From contig NZ_JAFJYB010000003.1 of the NCBI RefSeq assembly GCF_018777385.1, positions 679,875 to 743,874 of the forward strand: 64,000 nt of DNA, in the 5' to 3' direction. This document shows positions 9,376-20,615 of the stretch, piece by piece. Numbering within the stretch: position 1 is the stretch's first letter; each line of letters opens with the position of its first letter. This DNA comes from Candidatus Symbiopectobacterium endolongispinus (GTDB taxonomy: Bacteria; Pseudomonadota; Gammaproteobacteria; Enterobacterales; Enterobacteriaceae). Under the pieces are notes generated by a model that ran no database searches, was not told the DNA's origin, and saw only the letters and a list, made by a program, of their open reading frames with translations. Both the position numbers and the translations under genes were made by a program.

Positions 9376-11313
9376 TTATGCTACGGGTTTGGCAATGATA
9401 CTGCGCGTTTCCATGCGCACGTCGGTCAATACCACATCTAGCGTATCGCTTTGGCGGTAGACCACTTCACCTTTGACGGAGACCGTGCCCGTTTCCTGGC
9501 TGCTGACTAACTCATCGCGTACTGCGTGAATAAACGAAGCCGGGATAAAGGCAACGGCACCGTTGTCCAGCAAACGTACACGCAGACCACCACGCGTCAC
9601 ATTGATGATCTCGGCGCGGAAGCGGGCATCAGTCCCGGCTTTCTGTTTCAGGAAACGAGCATACAGCCAGTCACCGACGTCACGCTCGGCCATCCGGTTT
9701 AAACGACGGCGCTCCGCCATTTGTTGCGTGATGTCATCTTGCGGTTTCTCAGCGGGCTGTCGGCAAATAATTGCTTTCAGCAGGCGATGGTTGATCATGT
9801 CGCCAAACTTGCGGATGGGTGAGGTCCAGGTGGCATACGCATCCAGCCCCAAACCAAAATGCGGCCCTGGCGTAGTGGAAACCTCGGCGAAGGTTTGGAA
9901 GCGGCGAATGCGGCTGTCTAAAAATGACGTCGGCTGCGCATCCAGCTCTCGGCGCAGTTTGCAAAAGCCGTCCAGGGTCAACAGCGCAGCAGCGTCCGCT
10001 TCAATGCCGTTGTTGCTTAACACCGTCACGGCCTGATCGACCTGAGTTGGCTCGAAACCGTTGTGCACGTTGTAAATGCCGAAGCCAAGCTTCTCTTTAA
10101 GCATGCGTGCGGCGCAGATATTGGCGGTGATCATGGTTTCTTCGACGATACGATTAGCGATGCGACGTTGCTCAACCACGATATCCAGCACATCGCCCTG
10201 CTCACCGAGCAGGAAACGGTAATCAGGACGATCTTTAAACTCCAGCGCATGGGTGGCACGCCAAGCGCTGCGGGCCAGACCGATGCGGTGTAACAAACGG
10301 ATTTGCTCGGCAACGGCATCGTTCTCCGGCTGCCATTCCCCCTGTTGCTCCAGCCAGTCTGAAACGTTGTCGTAAACCAGTTTGGCCTTGGATTCTACCC
10401 AAGCGGCAAAGAACTGCGCATCATCGCCCAGCGTACCGTCGGCCGCGACGGTGACGCGGCACACCACTGCCGGGCGGCGCTCCTGCGCGCGCAGCGAGCA
10501 GAGATCGTCGGAAAGCACGCGCGGCAGCATCGGAATATTGAATCCCGGCAGGTAGTTGGTAAACGCACGTTGACGCGCCAGCCTATCCAGCGTGCTGCCC
10601 GCTTCCACATAGGCGGTAGGGTCAGCAATGGCGATCGTGAGTTCCAGCGTGCCGTCGCCGTTGTCTTTGGCATACAGCGCATCGTCCATGTCTTCGGTGC
10701 TGGCGCTGTCGATGGTAACAAAGGTCAGTGCGGTCAAATCTTCGCGCGTCAGATTGCCGTCATTGAGTGTCAATTCGCTGTCCATTTCTGGCGCAGTACG
10801 TTCAAGATTATGACGTGACAACGTCACCCACCACGGCGCCAGCGGATCGTCGCCGGTGGTGATGTATTGCGTTAATTCAGCATGGAAGCTGCGATCGCCT
10901 TTGAGCGGATGGCGACGCATTTCCGCCACGGCCCAATCACCATCCTGAAAGGTGTGATTGACGTCGCGTCCGGTACGGCAGGGGATCACCTCTTTCAACA
11001 GCGGATTATCGGGCAGGATGGAAAAACGGTCATCCTTTTTCTGCACGCGGCCAACAAAGCGCGTCAAAAAGGGTTCAATCAGGGATTCCGGCTCTGCGAT
11101 TTCACGATCTTTATCGGAGTGGAGCGTCGCAACGATACGATCGCCATGCATCACCTTCTTCATCTGCGGTGGTGGAATAAAGTAGCTTTTTTGTGCGTCG
11201 ACTTCCAAAAAGCCGAACCCTTTATCAGTGCCTTTCACTACGCCTTCAGCACGCGGAATTTGGTAGTGAAGTTGCTGTTTTAGCTGGGCAAGCAGCGGAT
11301 TATCTTGAAACAT
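9376..11313 (-). CDS. rnb: Rnb, exoribonuclease II
   Basis: 645 residues, matching the usual 644. Cold-shock-like N-terminal domains ([21 protein letters not shown]) are followed by the RNB catalytic domain, with the metal-binding aspartates in [16 protein letters not shown] (about residues 201-216) and the channel motif [18 protein letters not shown]. Then come [17 protein letters not shown] and a C-terminal S1 domain ([18 protein letters not shown]). It degrades single-stranded mRNA 3' to 5' and is the main hydrolytic decay activity in E. coli. Intact, with its own downstream hairpin. Confidence 0.97.
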   Translation of the reverse strand: MFQDNPLLAQLKQQLHYQIPRAEGVVKGTDKGFGFLEVDAQKSYFIPPPQMKKVMHGDRIVATLHSDKDREIAEPESLIEPFLTRFVGRVQKKDDRFSILPDNPLLKEVIPCRTGRDVNHTFQDGDWAVAEMRRHPLKGDRSFHAELTQYITTGDDPLAPWWVTLSRHNLERTAPEMDSELTLNDGNLTREDLTALTFVTIDSASTEDMDDALYAKDNGDGTLELTIAIADPTAYVEAGSTLDRLARQRAFTNYLPGFNIPMLPRVLSDDLCSLRAQERRPAVVCRVTVAADGTLGDDAQFFAAWVESKAKLVYDNVSDWLEQQGEWQPENDAVAEQIRLLHRIGLARSAWRATHALEFKDRPDYRFLLGEQGDVLDIVVEQRRIANRIVEETMITANICAARMLKEKLGFGIYNVHNGFEPTQVDQAVTVLSNNGIEADAAALLTLDGFCKLRRELDAQPTSFLDSRIRRFQTFAEVSTTPGPHFGLGLDAYATWTSPIRKFGDMINHRLLKAIICRQPAEKPQDDITQQMAERRRLNRMAERDVGDWLYARFLKQKAGTDARFRAEIINVTRGGLRVRLLDNGAVAFIPASFIHAVRDELVSSQETGTVSVKGEVVYRQSDTLDVVLTDVRMETRSIIAKPVA

Positions 11314-11510
11314 AATGAGTAAAAGAGATGTCCAGATGCGGTTATTAACGACACTAATGAATGGCAGACAGTTTTACGCGAAACCCGTGCTGGCGGCAAG
11401 CGTGATGTATATCAATGAGAGCAATCTTCGCGTTTTGAGAATAACCGCTAATGCATCGCGTAACGGAAGTGGAACGCAGGCGTCCCGGCCAGTGCCGAGA
11501 CGCCAGTATA

Positions 11511-13821
11511 TCAGGCGATACGTCGCTCAGTTTCTGTATCGCGCTGGCTGCGGGTTATGATCACGGGCACCGATTTTGAGGTCGGTGTAAAGGTTTCACA
11601 CCTACGCTTGAGAGCGGTACTAACGGATTGGTTTCCGGGTAATAGGCGGCCAGATTGCCGCGAGGAATATTGTAGCTGACCAGGCGAAATCCACTCACCT
11701 TACGTGTGATGCCATCGTTCCACAGCGTCTCGATATCCACATCGTCACCGTCAGCCAACCCCAGTGCAGCCATGTCCTGCGGATTGATAAACAGCACCTC
11801 GCGTTGCCCGTAAACGCCGCGATAGCGGTCATCAAGACCATAAATGGTGGTGTTGTACTGATCGTGCGAACGCAGGGTTTGCAGGGTAAAAGGAGCCTGT
11901 TGCGTGCCAAGCTGTGGGAACAGGGTTTTCGGCAGTTCGGCGGCGCAGAAGTTGGCTTTGTGATTCGGGGTGTTAAAGCGTAACTCAGCCGCCGCATTGC
12001 CCAGATAGAACCAGCCGGGCTGTTCGCAACGGGCGTTGAAATCGTTGAAGCCGGGCAGGGTGGCAGCGATGTGGTCACGGATCAGTGAATAATCTCCCGC
12101 GAGTGCCAGCCCATCCACCGGTTGGTTGCCCAACGTGGCATTGGCAATGCCGGCGACGATAGCGGTCTCAGAGCGCTGTTGTTCTGACAGGGGGTAGCCC
12201 ACACCTTCCGAGGCGTGCACCATGCTAAAGGAATCCTCTACGGTAACAAACTGCGGGCCGCTGGCTTGGACGTCGCGCTTGGTGCGTCCCAGTGTCGGCA
12301 GGATCAGCGCGTCTTGCTCACCGGTAATCAGGTGGCTGCGGTTGAGTTTGGTACTGATGTGTACTGTGAGCTGACAGTGCTGCAATGCGGCTTCGGTACG
12401 CGGCGAGTCAGGTGCTGCGGCGGCAAGATTACCGCCCAAAGCGATCAACACGCGCACCTCATCGCGCAGCATGGCTTCCAGCGCTTCAACGGTATTATGG
12501 CCGGGTTGGCGCGGGGGGGGGGGGGGGGGGAAGCGAAGTGCGCGCCGAGGCTGTCGAGAAACGCCTGACTCGGTTTCTCATCAATGCCCATGGTGTGATT
12601 ACCCTGCACGTTGCTGTGTCCGCGCACCGGGCATAGCCCTGCGCCAGGCTTGCCTAACTGACCAAACAGCAGTTGCAGATTGACGATCTCCCGCACGGTG
12701 GCAACGGAATGTTTATGCTGTGTTACGCCCATGGCCCAGGTGCAAATGACGCGCGGCGAGCGCTGATAAATATCGGCCACGGCGCGTAATTTCGCTTCGC
12801 CTAAACCGGATTGCTTTTCAATCTCGGACCATGTGGTGGCATCCACCACCGCCAGATACGCCTCAACGTTGGCGGTATGGCTGGTGATAAACGCACTGTC
12901 AAACAACCCCGGTTGCTGCTGTGTCAGACGCTGACGGTGGGTTTCCAGCAGGACTTTGACCATGCCGCGCACTGCGGCCATATCGCCGCCGAGATGGGGT
13001 TGCAGGTAGGTTTCGCTGATGGTGCCGGACAGCGGTGTCAGCAGCTCCAACGGGTTTTGCGGATTGGTAAAGCGTTCCAGACCGCGTTCGCGCAGCGTAT
13101 TGAATGACACGATGTGCGCGCCGCGATCGGCGGCATGACGCAGGCTGTGGAGCATACGCGGATGGTTGGTGCCGGGATTTTGTCCGAATACGAAAATGGC
13201 ATCGGCATGTTCAAAATCTTCAAGGCGGATGGTGCCTTTACCGACGCCAATGCTTTGCTTCAAACCGGTACCGCTGGCCTCGTGGCACATATTGGAACAG
13301 TCGGGAAAATTATTGGTACCAAACAGCTGATACAGGTAAGAGGCTTCGTTGCTGGCCCGTCTCGAGGTGTACAGTTTTAACTGATTGGGGTGTTACAGCG
13401 CATGGAGATGCCGGGCGATCAGCGCAAAAGCGTCCCGCCACTCAATCGGTACATAGCGATCGCTGGCGCGGTCATAGCGCATCGGATGGGTCAACCGTCC
13501 CTGATATTCGAGAAAATAGTCGCTCTGCTGGCGCAGTCGGCTCACGCTGTGGGCGGCAAAGAACGCCGGATCGATGGCTTTACGCGTGGCTTCCCAGCTC
13601 ACGGCCCTGGCTCCGTTTTCGCAAAAACTGAAGGTGCTGCTGTTATCGTCACCCCAGGCGCAGCCGGGACAATCAAATCCTTTTGATTTATTGACACGGA
13701 GCAAGTTTCGAATATTTTTCAGCGCTTGCTTGCTGTCGAGCACAAAACTGGTTGTGGCTTCTAAAGAGCCCCAACCACCTGCTGCGCTCTGGTATGGTTT
13801 GATGGCGGGTTTGAATTTCAT
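11511..13821 (-). pseudogene. FdhF/YdeP-family molybdopterin oxidoreductase, one ochre and two frameshifts
   Basis: The N-terminal segment (MKFKPAIKPYQSAAGGWGS, NKSKGFDCPGCAWGD) fits YdeP-like proteins. The core continues with FPDCSNMCHEASGTGLK, FVFGQNPGTNHPRMLHSLRHA, CPVRGHSNVQGNHTMG and a molydopterin-dinucleotide-binding C-terminus (GVYGQREVLFINPQDMAALG). Lesions: TAA at 13393-13395 (CAA expected); a frame change at the 18-G tract 12513-12530; and a frameshift near 11590, after which the native tail SVPVIITRSQRDTETERR reads in another frame to 11511. YdeP is linked to acid resistance in E. coli; the physiological substrate of this subgroup is unknown. A LysR gene is divergent. Confidence 0.87.
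12513..12530. repeat. 18-base poly-G tract inside the oxidoreductase gene
   Basis: Eighteen consecutive G (poly-C on the coding strand) at the junction between the two coding frames of the oxidoreductase: GAHFAS-Pro(n) before and PGHNTVEALEAMLRDE after. The homologous region is Pro-containing but short. With 18 the frames do not join; 19 or 16 would join them. Such a tract is prone to slippage and also to sequencing error. Confidence 0.95.
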
Positions 13822-14092
13822 GGTGGTGTCCGCAGGTGTTGAATGTTTGTGTTATGTAAATTTTATATTAAATATTTGCGATGTGTGGCCAGTCTAAGAG
13901 TGAGCGCGTCGATCGTCTAATCGACTGTGGCTATGGCGCGATTAAGAAAGGCTATTGAGTTTATGCGCTTGGTATATTTCACATTTTATAACCCCTTATA
14001 GGCGAATGACTTGCGGTGTACGGCGAAATTGGTTTCACTGTCATTTCTGTGGGGACGCTCCCCTTAACGTATGCCAGACAGGAAGCGACATC

Positions 14093-14998
14093 ATCGACAT
14101 CAAACAGCTTATTTACCTGTGCAATCTTGAGAAAGAGCGCCATTTTGGACGTGCGGCGGAGGCCAGTTTCGTCAGCCAGCCCACGCTCTCTATGCGGCTG
14201 AAAAACCTGGAGCGCGAGCTCGATTTGGCGCTGATTAATCGCGGTAACAATTTTGAATGGTTCACGGCGGAGGGTGAGCGCGTTTTGGTCTGGTCGCGTG
14301 AAATCGTTTCGATTTATCAGGGATTGAAGTTGGAAGTGGCGTCGCTTAAGCGTGGCGTGGGCGGCGTATTGCGCATTGGTGCGGTGCCGCAATCGGGAAT
14401 GGTGCTGGCGCAACTGTTGGCCGCTGCTCATGAGATCTACCCACAGCTCGACTATCAGGTCTCCTTGTTCAGTGCGGACCAACTTCTTGAAGCGCTCAAT
14501 ACCCACACGGTTGATATCGGTCTGGGATTTTTCGAGCTTACCACGCTCAAAGAGCTGGCTTTTCAGGCGGCTCCCGTACACCGCAGTGAGATTTCGCTGG
14601 TTTACCACCCGCAAGCATTCCCACAGATGGTCGGAGAGACGCCGTTGGCATTAGCGGATTTGGCGGATGTGCCGCTGTGTCTGGTTGAGCCCAGCCGCTA
14701 TTTTCGGCGTTATCTCGATGGACACTTTCGTGAGTCAGGTGTGACGCCGAAGGTCAAAGTGGAAAGTACCTCGGTGATGCAATTGATGCAAAGCGTCTTT
14801 TTAGGATTGGGCTGTGCCGTCGTGCCTCAAGGGAGCCTGTTGCCGGAAATGACACCCGCACTGCGTTTTCGCCCACTCACACTGCCACCAATGCAGCGTC
14901 AGGCGGCGCTGGTTGTGGCCCCAGTTGGCAAGGTTACTGCCCTGGCACAAAATTTCTTTGTTTTCGCACAAACGTGGCTGGCAGAAAACGCAGGTTGA
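14093..14998 (+). CDS. LysR-family transcriptional regulator, start codon apparently ATC
   Basis: A typical LysR protein of about 301 residues: N-terminal HTH (DIKQLIYLCNLEKERHFGRA, SFVSQPTLSMRLKNLERELD) and a periplasmic-binding-like effector domain (GVLRIGAVPQSGMVLAQLL ... LCLVEPSRYFRRYL). The expected first codon, eight bases after a strong AGGAAG site (14080-14085), is ATC at 14093-14095 where homologues have ATG. The nearest in-frame upstream ATG is at 14006 and would add 29 residues unlike any LysR N-terminus. The rest of the frame is undamaged. It is divergent from the broken oxidoreductase gene, its probable target. Function now doubtful. Confidence 0.8.
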   Translation: MDIKQLIYLCNLEKERHFGRAAEASFVSQPTLSMRLKNLERELDLALINRGNNFEWFTAEGERVLVWSREIVSIYQGLKLEVASLKRGVGGVLRIGAVPQSGMVLAQLLAAAHEIYPQLDYQVSLFSADQLLEALNTHTVDIGLGFFELTTLKELAFQAAPVHRSEISLVYHPQAFPQMVGETPLALADLADVPLCLVEPSRYFRRYLDGHFRESGVTPKVKVESTSVMQLMQSVFLGLGCAVVPQGSLLPEMTPALRFRPLTLPPMQRQAALVVAPVGKVTALAQNFFVFAQTWLAENAG

Positions 14999-15010
14999 GT
15001 TGGGACGAAA

Positions 15011-15037
15011 AAAAACCACCGAATGCCGGTGGTTTTT
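15011..15037. terminator. Bidirectional terminator between the LysR gene and fabI
   Basis: AAAAACCACCG (15011-15021) pairs with CGGTGGTTTTT (15027-15037) around loop AATGC. A-runs and T-runs on both sides suit termination of both converging genes. Confidence 0.9.
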
Positions 15038-15055
15038 ACCGATAGCGGTTGGAAA

Positions 15056-15844
15056 TTAATCCAGTTCCAGCTCATTCATGGCAGCGATATTGAAGCCGCC
15101 ATCCACGTGCAGGACTTCACCGGAGATACCAGCAGCCAGATCCGAGCACAAGAAAGCAGCCGTATTGCCTACGTCTTCAATGGTGACCACACGGCGGATA
15201 GGCGTTACCGCCTCGCAGTGGGAAAGCATTTTCTTGAAGTTTTTGATGCCAGACGCAGACAGCGTGCGGATGGGGCCAGCGGAAATGGCGTTAACACGCA
15301 CACCTTGCGCGCCCATGGCGTTAGCCATGTAGCGAACGTTGGCCTCCAGAGAGGCTTTGGCCAGACCCATCACGTTGTAGTTCGGGATAGTGCGCTCGGC
15401 ACCGAGGTAGGAGAGTGTTACCAGCGCGGAGTTCGGGTTCAGCATGGCGCGGCAGGCTTTTGCCATCGCCACGAAGCTGTAGGAGCTGATATCGTGCGCA
15501 ACGCGGAAACCGTCACGGGTCACGGCGTCGACGTAATCACCATCCAGTTGGTCGCCTGGAGCGAACGCGATGGAGTGGACAAAACCGTCAAAGGTCGGCC
15601 ATACGTTAGCCAGTTCGGCAAACAGCGCTTCAATGCTGGCATCTTCCGCAACGTCGCACGGCAGTACGATGCTGGAACCCAGCTCTTGTGCGAAGCCTTC
15701 AACACGCGATTTCAGCTTGTCGTTCTGGTACGTAAACGCCAGTTCAGCGCCTTCGCGTTGCATCGCCTGTGCGATACCGAATGCAATTGAGCGGTTACTG
15801 GCAACACCAGTTACCAAAATGCGCTTACCGGTTAGAAAACCCAT
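15056..15844 (-). CDS. fabI: FabI, enoyl-[acyl-carrier-protein] reductase (NADH)
   Basis: 262 residues from ATG 15844 ([19 protein letters not shown]), preceded by AAGGA. The nucleotide-binding [16 protein letters not shown], active-site Tyr and Lys in [19 protein letters not shown], and [18 protein letters not shown] are all present. It catalyses the last reduction in each round of fatty acid elongation and is essential in enterobacteria. The length equals that of E. coli. It sits between the LysR gene and sapF as in relatives. Intact. Confidence 0.97.
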   Translation of the reverse strand: MGFLTGKRILVTGVASNRSIAFGIAQAMQREGAELAFTYQNDKLKSRVEGFAQELGSSIVLPCDVAEDASIEALFAELANVWPTFDGFVHSIAFAPGDQLDGDYVDAVTRDGFRVAHDISSYSFVAMAKACRAMLNPNSALVTLSYLGAERTIPNYNVMGLAKASLEANVRYMANAMGAQGVRVNAISAGPIRTLSASGIKNFKKMLSHCEAVTPIRRVVTIEDVGNTAAFLCSDLAAGISGEVLHVDGGFNIAAMNELELD

Positions 15845-16010
15845 AGCAGTAATCCTTGTGATTATAGTTGCTGCGAACGCCCGCACAGAATGCGTTAATC
15901 AGGGCGTTCGAAGTGAGTAAACCGGGCGATTCTAGCATGGTTGCCCCCCGTGGGGTACTCCGAGCAGTATCGCCCGCGCGTTTGCCACGATGTCGCGCTG
16001 GCGAATCCGG

Positions 16011-16816
16011 CTAAAACTGCGCGCCGTCACGGCGCCAGGCATCGGCACTGAGCGCTTCGCTAAAGTGGCTGGCAATCAGGCGTTTGGTCAAATCGTGTAG
16101 CGGCGCGGCCAGCACGTCTGCGGTGCTGCCTCGCTCGACCACTTCACCCTCATGCATTACCATGATGTGCTTCATCATGCCCAGATGCTGAGTGACATAA
16201 ATATAGGAGATGCTTTGTTCTTCCTGAAGTTCCAACATCAAATTAATGATTTGCGAGCGCATCGACATATCTAACAAGGCCAGTGCCTCGTCAGCCACGA
16301 TCACCTTGGACTGCAAGATCAACGCCCGTGCCAATCCCACGCGCTGTTTTTGGCCGGGTGCCAGCGCCTGCGGGTAGTAGTAGGCGTGATCAGGGCGCAG
16401 GCCTACCTGTTGCAGCGTCTGGTTGATCATTTTTCCCGCTCGTGACCGTTCAATGTGGTATTCAACCGCAGCGGCATATCAAGCAGTTGGCCAATACGCT
16501 GGCGTGGGTTGAGCGCATTGCCTGCGTCCTGAAAAATCATGCGCACCTGCTGGCAACGGAAGCGATAATCGCCGTAGCACAAAGGATGATCGTTAATCAG
16601 CAGTTCACCGGAGGTCGGTGGGATGACCCCCGCCAGCATTTTCGCCAGGGTCGATTTACCGGAGCCGTTCTCACCGATAATCGCCAGCGTCTGCCGTTCA
16701 CGCAGCGTGAAACTCACGGATTTCACAGCTTCAACGTGTTGGCGGTGAAATAACCCGGTGCGGTAGCGGAACGTTTTGGTCAGGTTGCGCGCTTCGAGCA
16801 GAATGTCATCCATCAT
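16011..16816 (-). pseudogene. sapF: SapF, ATPase of the Sap peptide/putrescine transporter, frameshift and small deletion
   Basis: N-terminal half holds Walker A (GENGSGKST) and MIFQDAGNALNPRQR. After GHEREK the frame ends at a TGA overlapping ATGATC, where the rest (LAPGQKQRVGLARALIL signature, VIVADEALALLDMSMRS Walker B) continues in another frame. One A missing from a five-A run at about 16434 explains it. A four-codon gap also follows GMMKHI, where homologues have ISDQVL before VMH. SapF pairs with SapD to power import through SapB/SapC; known for resistance to antimicrobial peptides in Salmonella and putrescine export in E. coli. Confidence 0.9.
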
Positions 16817-17789
16817 TGCTCCTCCGTATTAAGCGGGAAATGGCAGGCAAACCAGTGATTTTTGGTCGATACCAACAGTGGTGTTTGCATGCATTTTTTC
16901 TGCGAGTAGGGGCAACGCGGACCGAGACGGTAGCCTACCGGCAGATACTCTAGTGACGGAATAGCGCCCGGCAGCGTGTTGAGTCTGCTTTTGTGCGGCA
17001 CCGAACGCCCGAAATCGGGCATGGCGCGGATCAGCGCCTGGGTGTAAGGGTGGTGCGGTGATCAGCTCTTCACTTGGCGCGCTTTCCGCCGTTTGTCCGC
17101 AGTAAAGCACGTTGATGCGATCGGCCCACTTACTCATGGTTTGCAGGTCATGACTGATCAATAAAATGGTGGTGTTATTGTTTTGATTCAGTCGCGACAG
17201 AAGCCGGAAAATCTGCGCCTGCGTGGTCGATTCCATCGCATTAGTCGGTTCATCGGCGATCAGCAGACGCGGCTGGTTCGCCAAGGCGATGGCAATCATT
17301 ACCTTCTGGCATTCACCCTCCGTCAATTCATAGGGGTAACTGCGCATGATATCTTTGTGATCCCTAATGCCTACCCGGTGCAACAGTTCGATGGCGCGGC
17401 GTTTGCGCCACTGAAAGCGTTGCCACCAACGACCTTTGTAGGTCCAGCCGGGAATGGCAAGCATCAGCTGTTTGCCTATGTGCTCGGAGGGATCGAGACT
17501 CCTGAAAAATCATCGACACGTTGTGGCCCACCAGCTTACGCCGTGCACGGGGTGAGAGTTGCAGCAAGTCGATATCATCAAAGCGGAAGTGGTCAGCCGT
17601 CACCCGCCAGTTATCTTTGGTTACGCCGCAGATGGCTTTCGCGATAAGACTCTTGCCCGATCCCGATTCTCCCACCAGGCCGCGGATTTCCCATTCGGTC
17701 AGGGTAATACTGACGCGATCGACGGCCTTGACCGGACCGTCAGGCGTAAGGAATTCAATGGTCAGATTACGAATATCGAGTAGTGCCAT
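16813..17789 (-). pseudogene. sapD: SapD, ATPase of the Sap transporter, two frameshifts
   Basis: [20 protein letters not shown], Walker A GESGSGKS and HNVSMIFQE are in the first frame. After this (about 17500) the protein resumes in a second frame with [36 protein letters not shown] and [12 protein letters not shown]. Near 17055 a second shift leads to the third frame, [18 protein letters not shown] to the end at 16813. A conserved Gly before EIRGL reads Trp (LTEWEI). The stop overlaps the sapF start. In E. coli SapD also energises Trk potassium uptake. Confidence 0.92.
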
Positions 17790-17804
17790 GGTTCGTCTCC
17801 GCCA

Positions 17805-18695
17805 TTAATCCATTTGTGACAGCAGGGAACGGCGGATGCCATCGCCCAGCAGATTCACAATCAGTACGCTGAGGGTAATGGCTACACCCGGCAACATCAC
17901 CGTTCAGGGCGCGGCATAAACCAGTTCCAGCGAATTACCTAACATGGCGCCCCATTCGGGTGTTGGCATTTTAGCGCCCAGATCGAGAAAGTCCAGTGCT
18001 GAAATGTCTAGAATGGCGATAGAGCGCGCGCGGGTAAACTCGGACACCAGCACCGGCCCGATATTGGGTAACACCACGTACCAAATGATATAGCGGGTTG
18101 ATGCGCCGTCTAATCGGGCGGCGATCACATATTCCTTATCCATCTCATCGTGCACGGCGGTGTAGAGCGTTCTCACCATACGCGGCGGCAGCGCCAGCCA
18201 CACGGCCAGCATAGCGTGCGTCAAATCCGGGCCGATAAAGGCGATCACCACGATAGCCAGCAGCAATGACGGTATTGACAGCAACGTATCAAGGATATGG
18301 TTTAATAATGCGGAACGCAGGCCGTGCGTTACGCCAGCTAATGTGCCGAGCACAATGCCGTAGAACGCCGCCGCATAGGTGACGATCAACGCTGAACCGA
18401 CGGTCGCCGCAGTACCGGTCAATAACCGGCTTAATAGATCGCGCCTCAGATCGTCTGTACCGAGAAAGAAGGACACTTCCCCGTAATGTGACCAGGAAGG
18501 CGGCAGCAATTGATAGCCCAGAAATTGCTGATCGACGGCATAAGGGGCGATAGCAGAGCCAAACAGACACAGAAACAGCAGCGCCAAAAAGCCGTACAGC
18601 CCAATCATCGCCAGCGTATCGCGATGGAAAAATTGCCAGATATCCCGCACGCGGCTGGGCAGGCGCTTTTCACTGTAAACGTTATCGAAGGGCAT
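17805..18695 (-). pseudogene. sapC: SapC, inner-membrane permease of the Sap transporter, opal stop
   Basis: 296 codons if read through, the E. coli length. It starts at 18695 ([18 protein letters not shown]) and has multiple membrane segments and a permease loop [18 protein letters not shown]. At 17904-17906 TGA stands where homologues have Trp after LELVYxAP (TGG to TGA); the frame continues [20 protein letters not shown] to 17805. The last membrane segment would be lost. Its start codon lies inside the 14-bp repeat that marks the left edge of the insertion separating it from sapB. Confidence 0.92.
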
Positions 18696-18696
18696 A
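18683..18696. repeat. Left copy of a 14-bp direct repeat bounding an insertion in the sap operon
   Basis: TATCGAAGGGCATA, identical to 21286-21299. It contains the complement of the sapC start (ATGCCCTTCGATA). In the undisturbed operon the end of sapB overlaps this same sequence, so a single ancestral copy has been duplicated. Confidence 0.9.
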
Positions 18697-19005
18697 TGAT
18701 TTCACTTGGACTGCTCTTGATGCATGTGGTGTTACTCTACTTATATCAATCATATCATTACCTTGTGTCAGAAAAGTACCGAGACAAAGTAGAGGTAATC
18801 TCTGATTTACACGGGCTGAATGTCAGGCTCGCGATTTCCTGTGGCGCAGCCTTTTTACCGATAGCGCTGAGGAAAGAAGTCCGTAGCGTTAAGCATAGGT
18901 GATTATCCTTCTATATCACTGTCGCAGGCAAGAGAACACAGGTAGCAATTTCGAACCTGGAGCACCGGAGGTTATAACCCGCGTCGCGGACTCCCTGAAT
19001 ACTGT

Positions 19006-20085
19006 TTACTGCCCCACATTTATCCTTTCAAAAAATGGCTTATTCTTCCCTTTGATTTTATCAAAAGAAAATTCTGTGTAGTTAATATCTGTATATCCTT
19101 TAACCAGCAACTTTCCTTCTTTAAGGTCAGACAAACTTGTCCATACGTTATATTCTGTTTGTGGCGTTTTCGCCTCACCCTGCACATTTCTCTCATCCAC
19201 AGTAATAACTTTAATACGGTCAAATCTGTTCATAATATGCGCTAGTGTATTCATTGCGAGTTGCGAATTTGCCGGCTTTTGTGCATAGGTCGTATAAAAT
19301 ACACCACGAATGAATCGACCTACAGAGGTGTCTGAAGAGGGCAGTGCCGAAATGGCAATACCGCTGTCGGGTTGACTGACTGGCATATTCCCAAACGTTG
19401 AGTGAGAACGATCAACGTTGGTTAGTTGTGTATAGTTATTCAGATTCTGCAAGTACCAAGAGAAATCAGGTCCATTTATCATAACTCGAGTCTGGTTATC
19501 ATAAACCTTCAACTTACCGTCAACTACTTCAACAACTATACTGCCGCCATTTTTATCATAGAAAGCATAATGAAATGGGGCTTTAATATCACCAAATCCT
19601 TTAATGACCGGGGCGCGGAATTTCGTCTTTTCTACAGCTTTTTTTACTTCGCTGACACTTGAAAATTGAGATAAAGCCCATTCTCCTATCGCGGTGACAG
19701 GGATGGCATCTTTATATTCATTGGGGTTTTAAATTATCAAGCTCAGCGCTATTTATCATATTGGCACTGAATGAAAGCCCCCCACTGTTCATCCCTTGGA
19801 AATGTTATAAATATCAACATCACCATATACCTTGGTGCTGATGGCTAGTATTTTATAATGAGACTGATAACGAACACCATTTTTACCGTCGGGCATTTTT
19901 TCTGGAAAACCGTGTTTTCCGGATAATAGGTTACCCAAGAAGGGATATATGTCGTGAGCTCAAGCGTACGGCCATGGTATAAATTGTTGTTTGTATCCAG
20001 AATAGCCAGGCTGGTACAGGACTCCGCATTAAATTGTACAGATAAGAACAGAGGGAACATAAAATAAAGAAGGTGTTTTTTTCAT
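19006..20085 (-). pseudogene. Linear amide C-N hydrolase (choloylglycine hydrolase/penicillin V acylase family), multiply frameshifted
   Basis: Start ATG at 20085 after AAGGAG, then a lysine run and hydrophobic leader, and SCTSLAILDTNNNLYHGRT. The Cys after the leader is the N-terminal nucleophile of this Ntn-hydrolase family. YIPSWVTYYPENTVFQKK follows, then several frame changes between about 19880 and 19520. The C-terminal third (MINGPDFSWYLQNLNNYTQL, NRFDRIKVITVDERN, NYTEFSFDKI) is clean to 19006. The A7 run after the start, and at least one shift after FQKK, break the frame. Members cleave bile-salt, penicillin V or acyl-homoserine-lactone amides; the substrate here cannot be inferred. 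Confidence 0.82.
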
Positions 20086-20615
20086 TCAAGATACTCCTTA
20101 TGATTAAAAACAATAATGATATCAATTAAGTATCTCCGCTGCTATGGCTGAGAGTCTATTTTAATCACTCTCTATCATAGCGCTAAATCAGCACAAGTTA
20201 CAGCAACATAGCAAAAGATTCGATGAATGTAATGATATCAGGATACTTGATTATTTCGAGTATCCGCTCGTTGTTTATTTGATGAGCACGGCAAGAAGCT
20301 AACACGGAGAGTTACCTCGCAGAGGCATAGACCGTACTGAACCGGAGGTGACAGGGGATGCGATTGTTGGGTTTGCAAAAATCAGGGACAATATGCAGCG
20401 ACAGGGGCATCAGCACTGTACTGGTGTGCAAGTATCAAGTTTACTAGTTATCAATGCATTGAATCAATGAATTTAAACTGTCACCAAGCTCTTATTAAAC
20501 GCAAAAAAAGGAACCATTCTTGGAATCTTAGGATTTAAGCTGCTTTCAGACATAATCATAAAAAGGGCTTTAAGATCGCCATATATTGCTGTGCTATTGT
20601 GAAGCGAGTGTGTAC

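Noticed and set aside
15023..15790. Long plus-strand frame opposite fabI
   Set aside because: It is the complement of an intact, highly conserved gene in high-GC DNA; no independent coding signs.
18930..18990. tRNA-like segment (minus strand GGTTCGAA within a stem-like context) inside the sap insertion
   Set aside because: I could not fold a complete cloverleaf with acceptor, D and anticodon stems. Only the T-loop-like string is present.
20270..20450. Possible insertion-sequence remnant inside the sap insertion
   Set aside because: No transposase frame, DDE motif or inverted repeat could be read; left as unidentified sequence.
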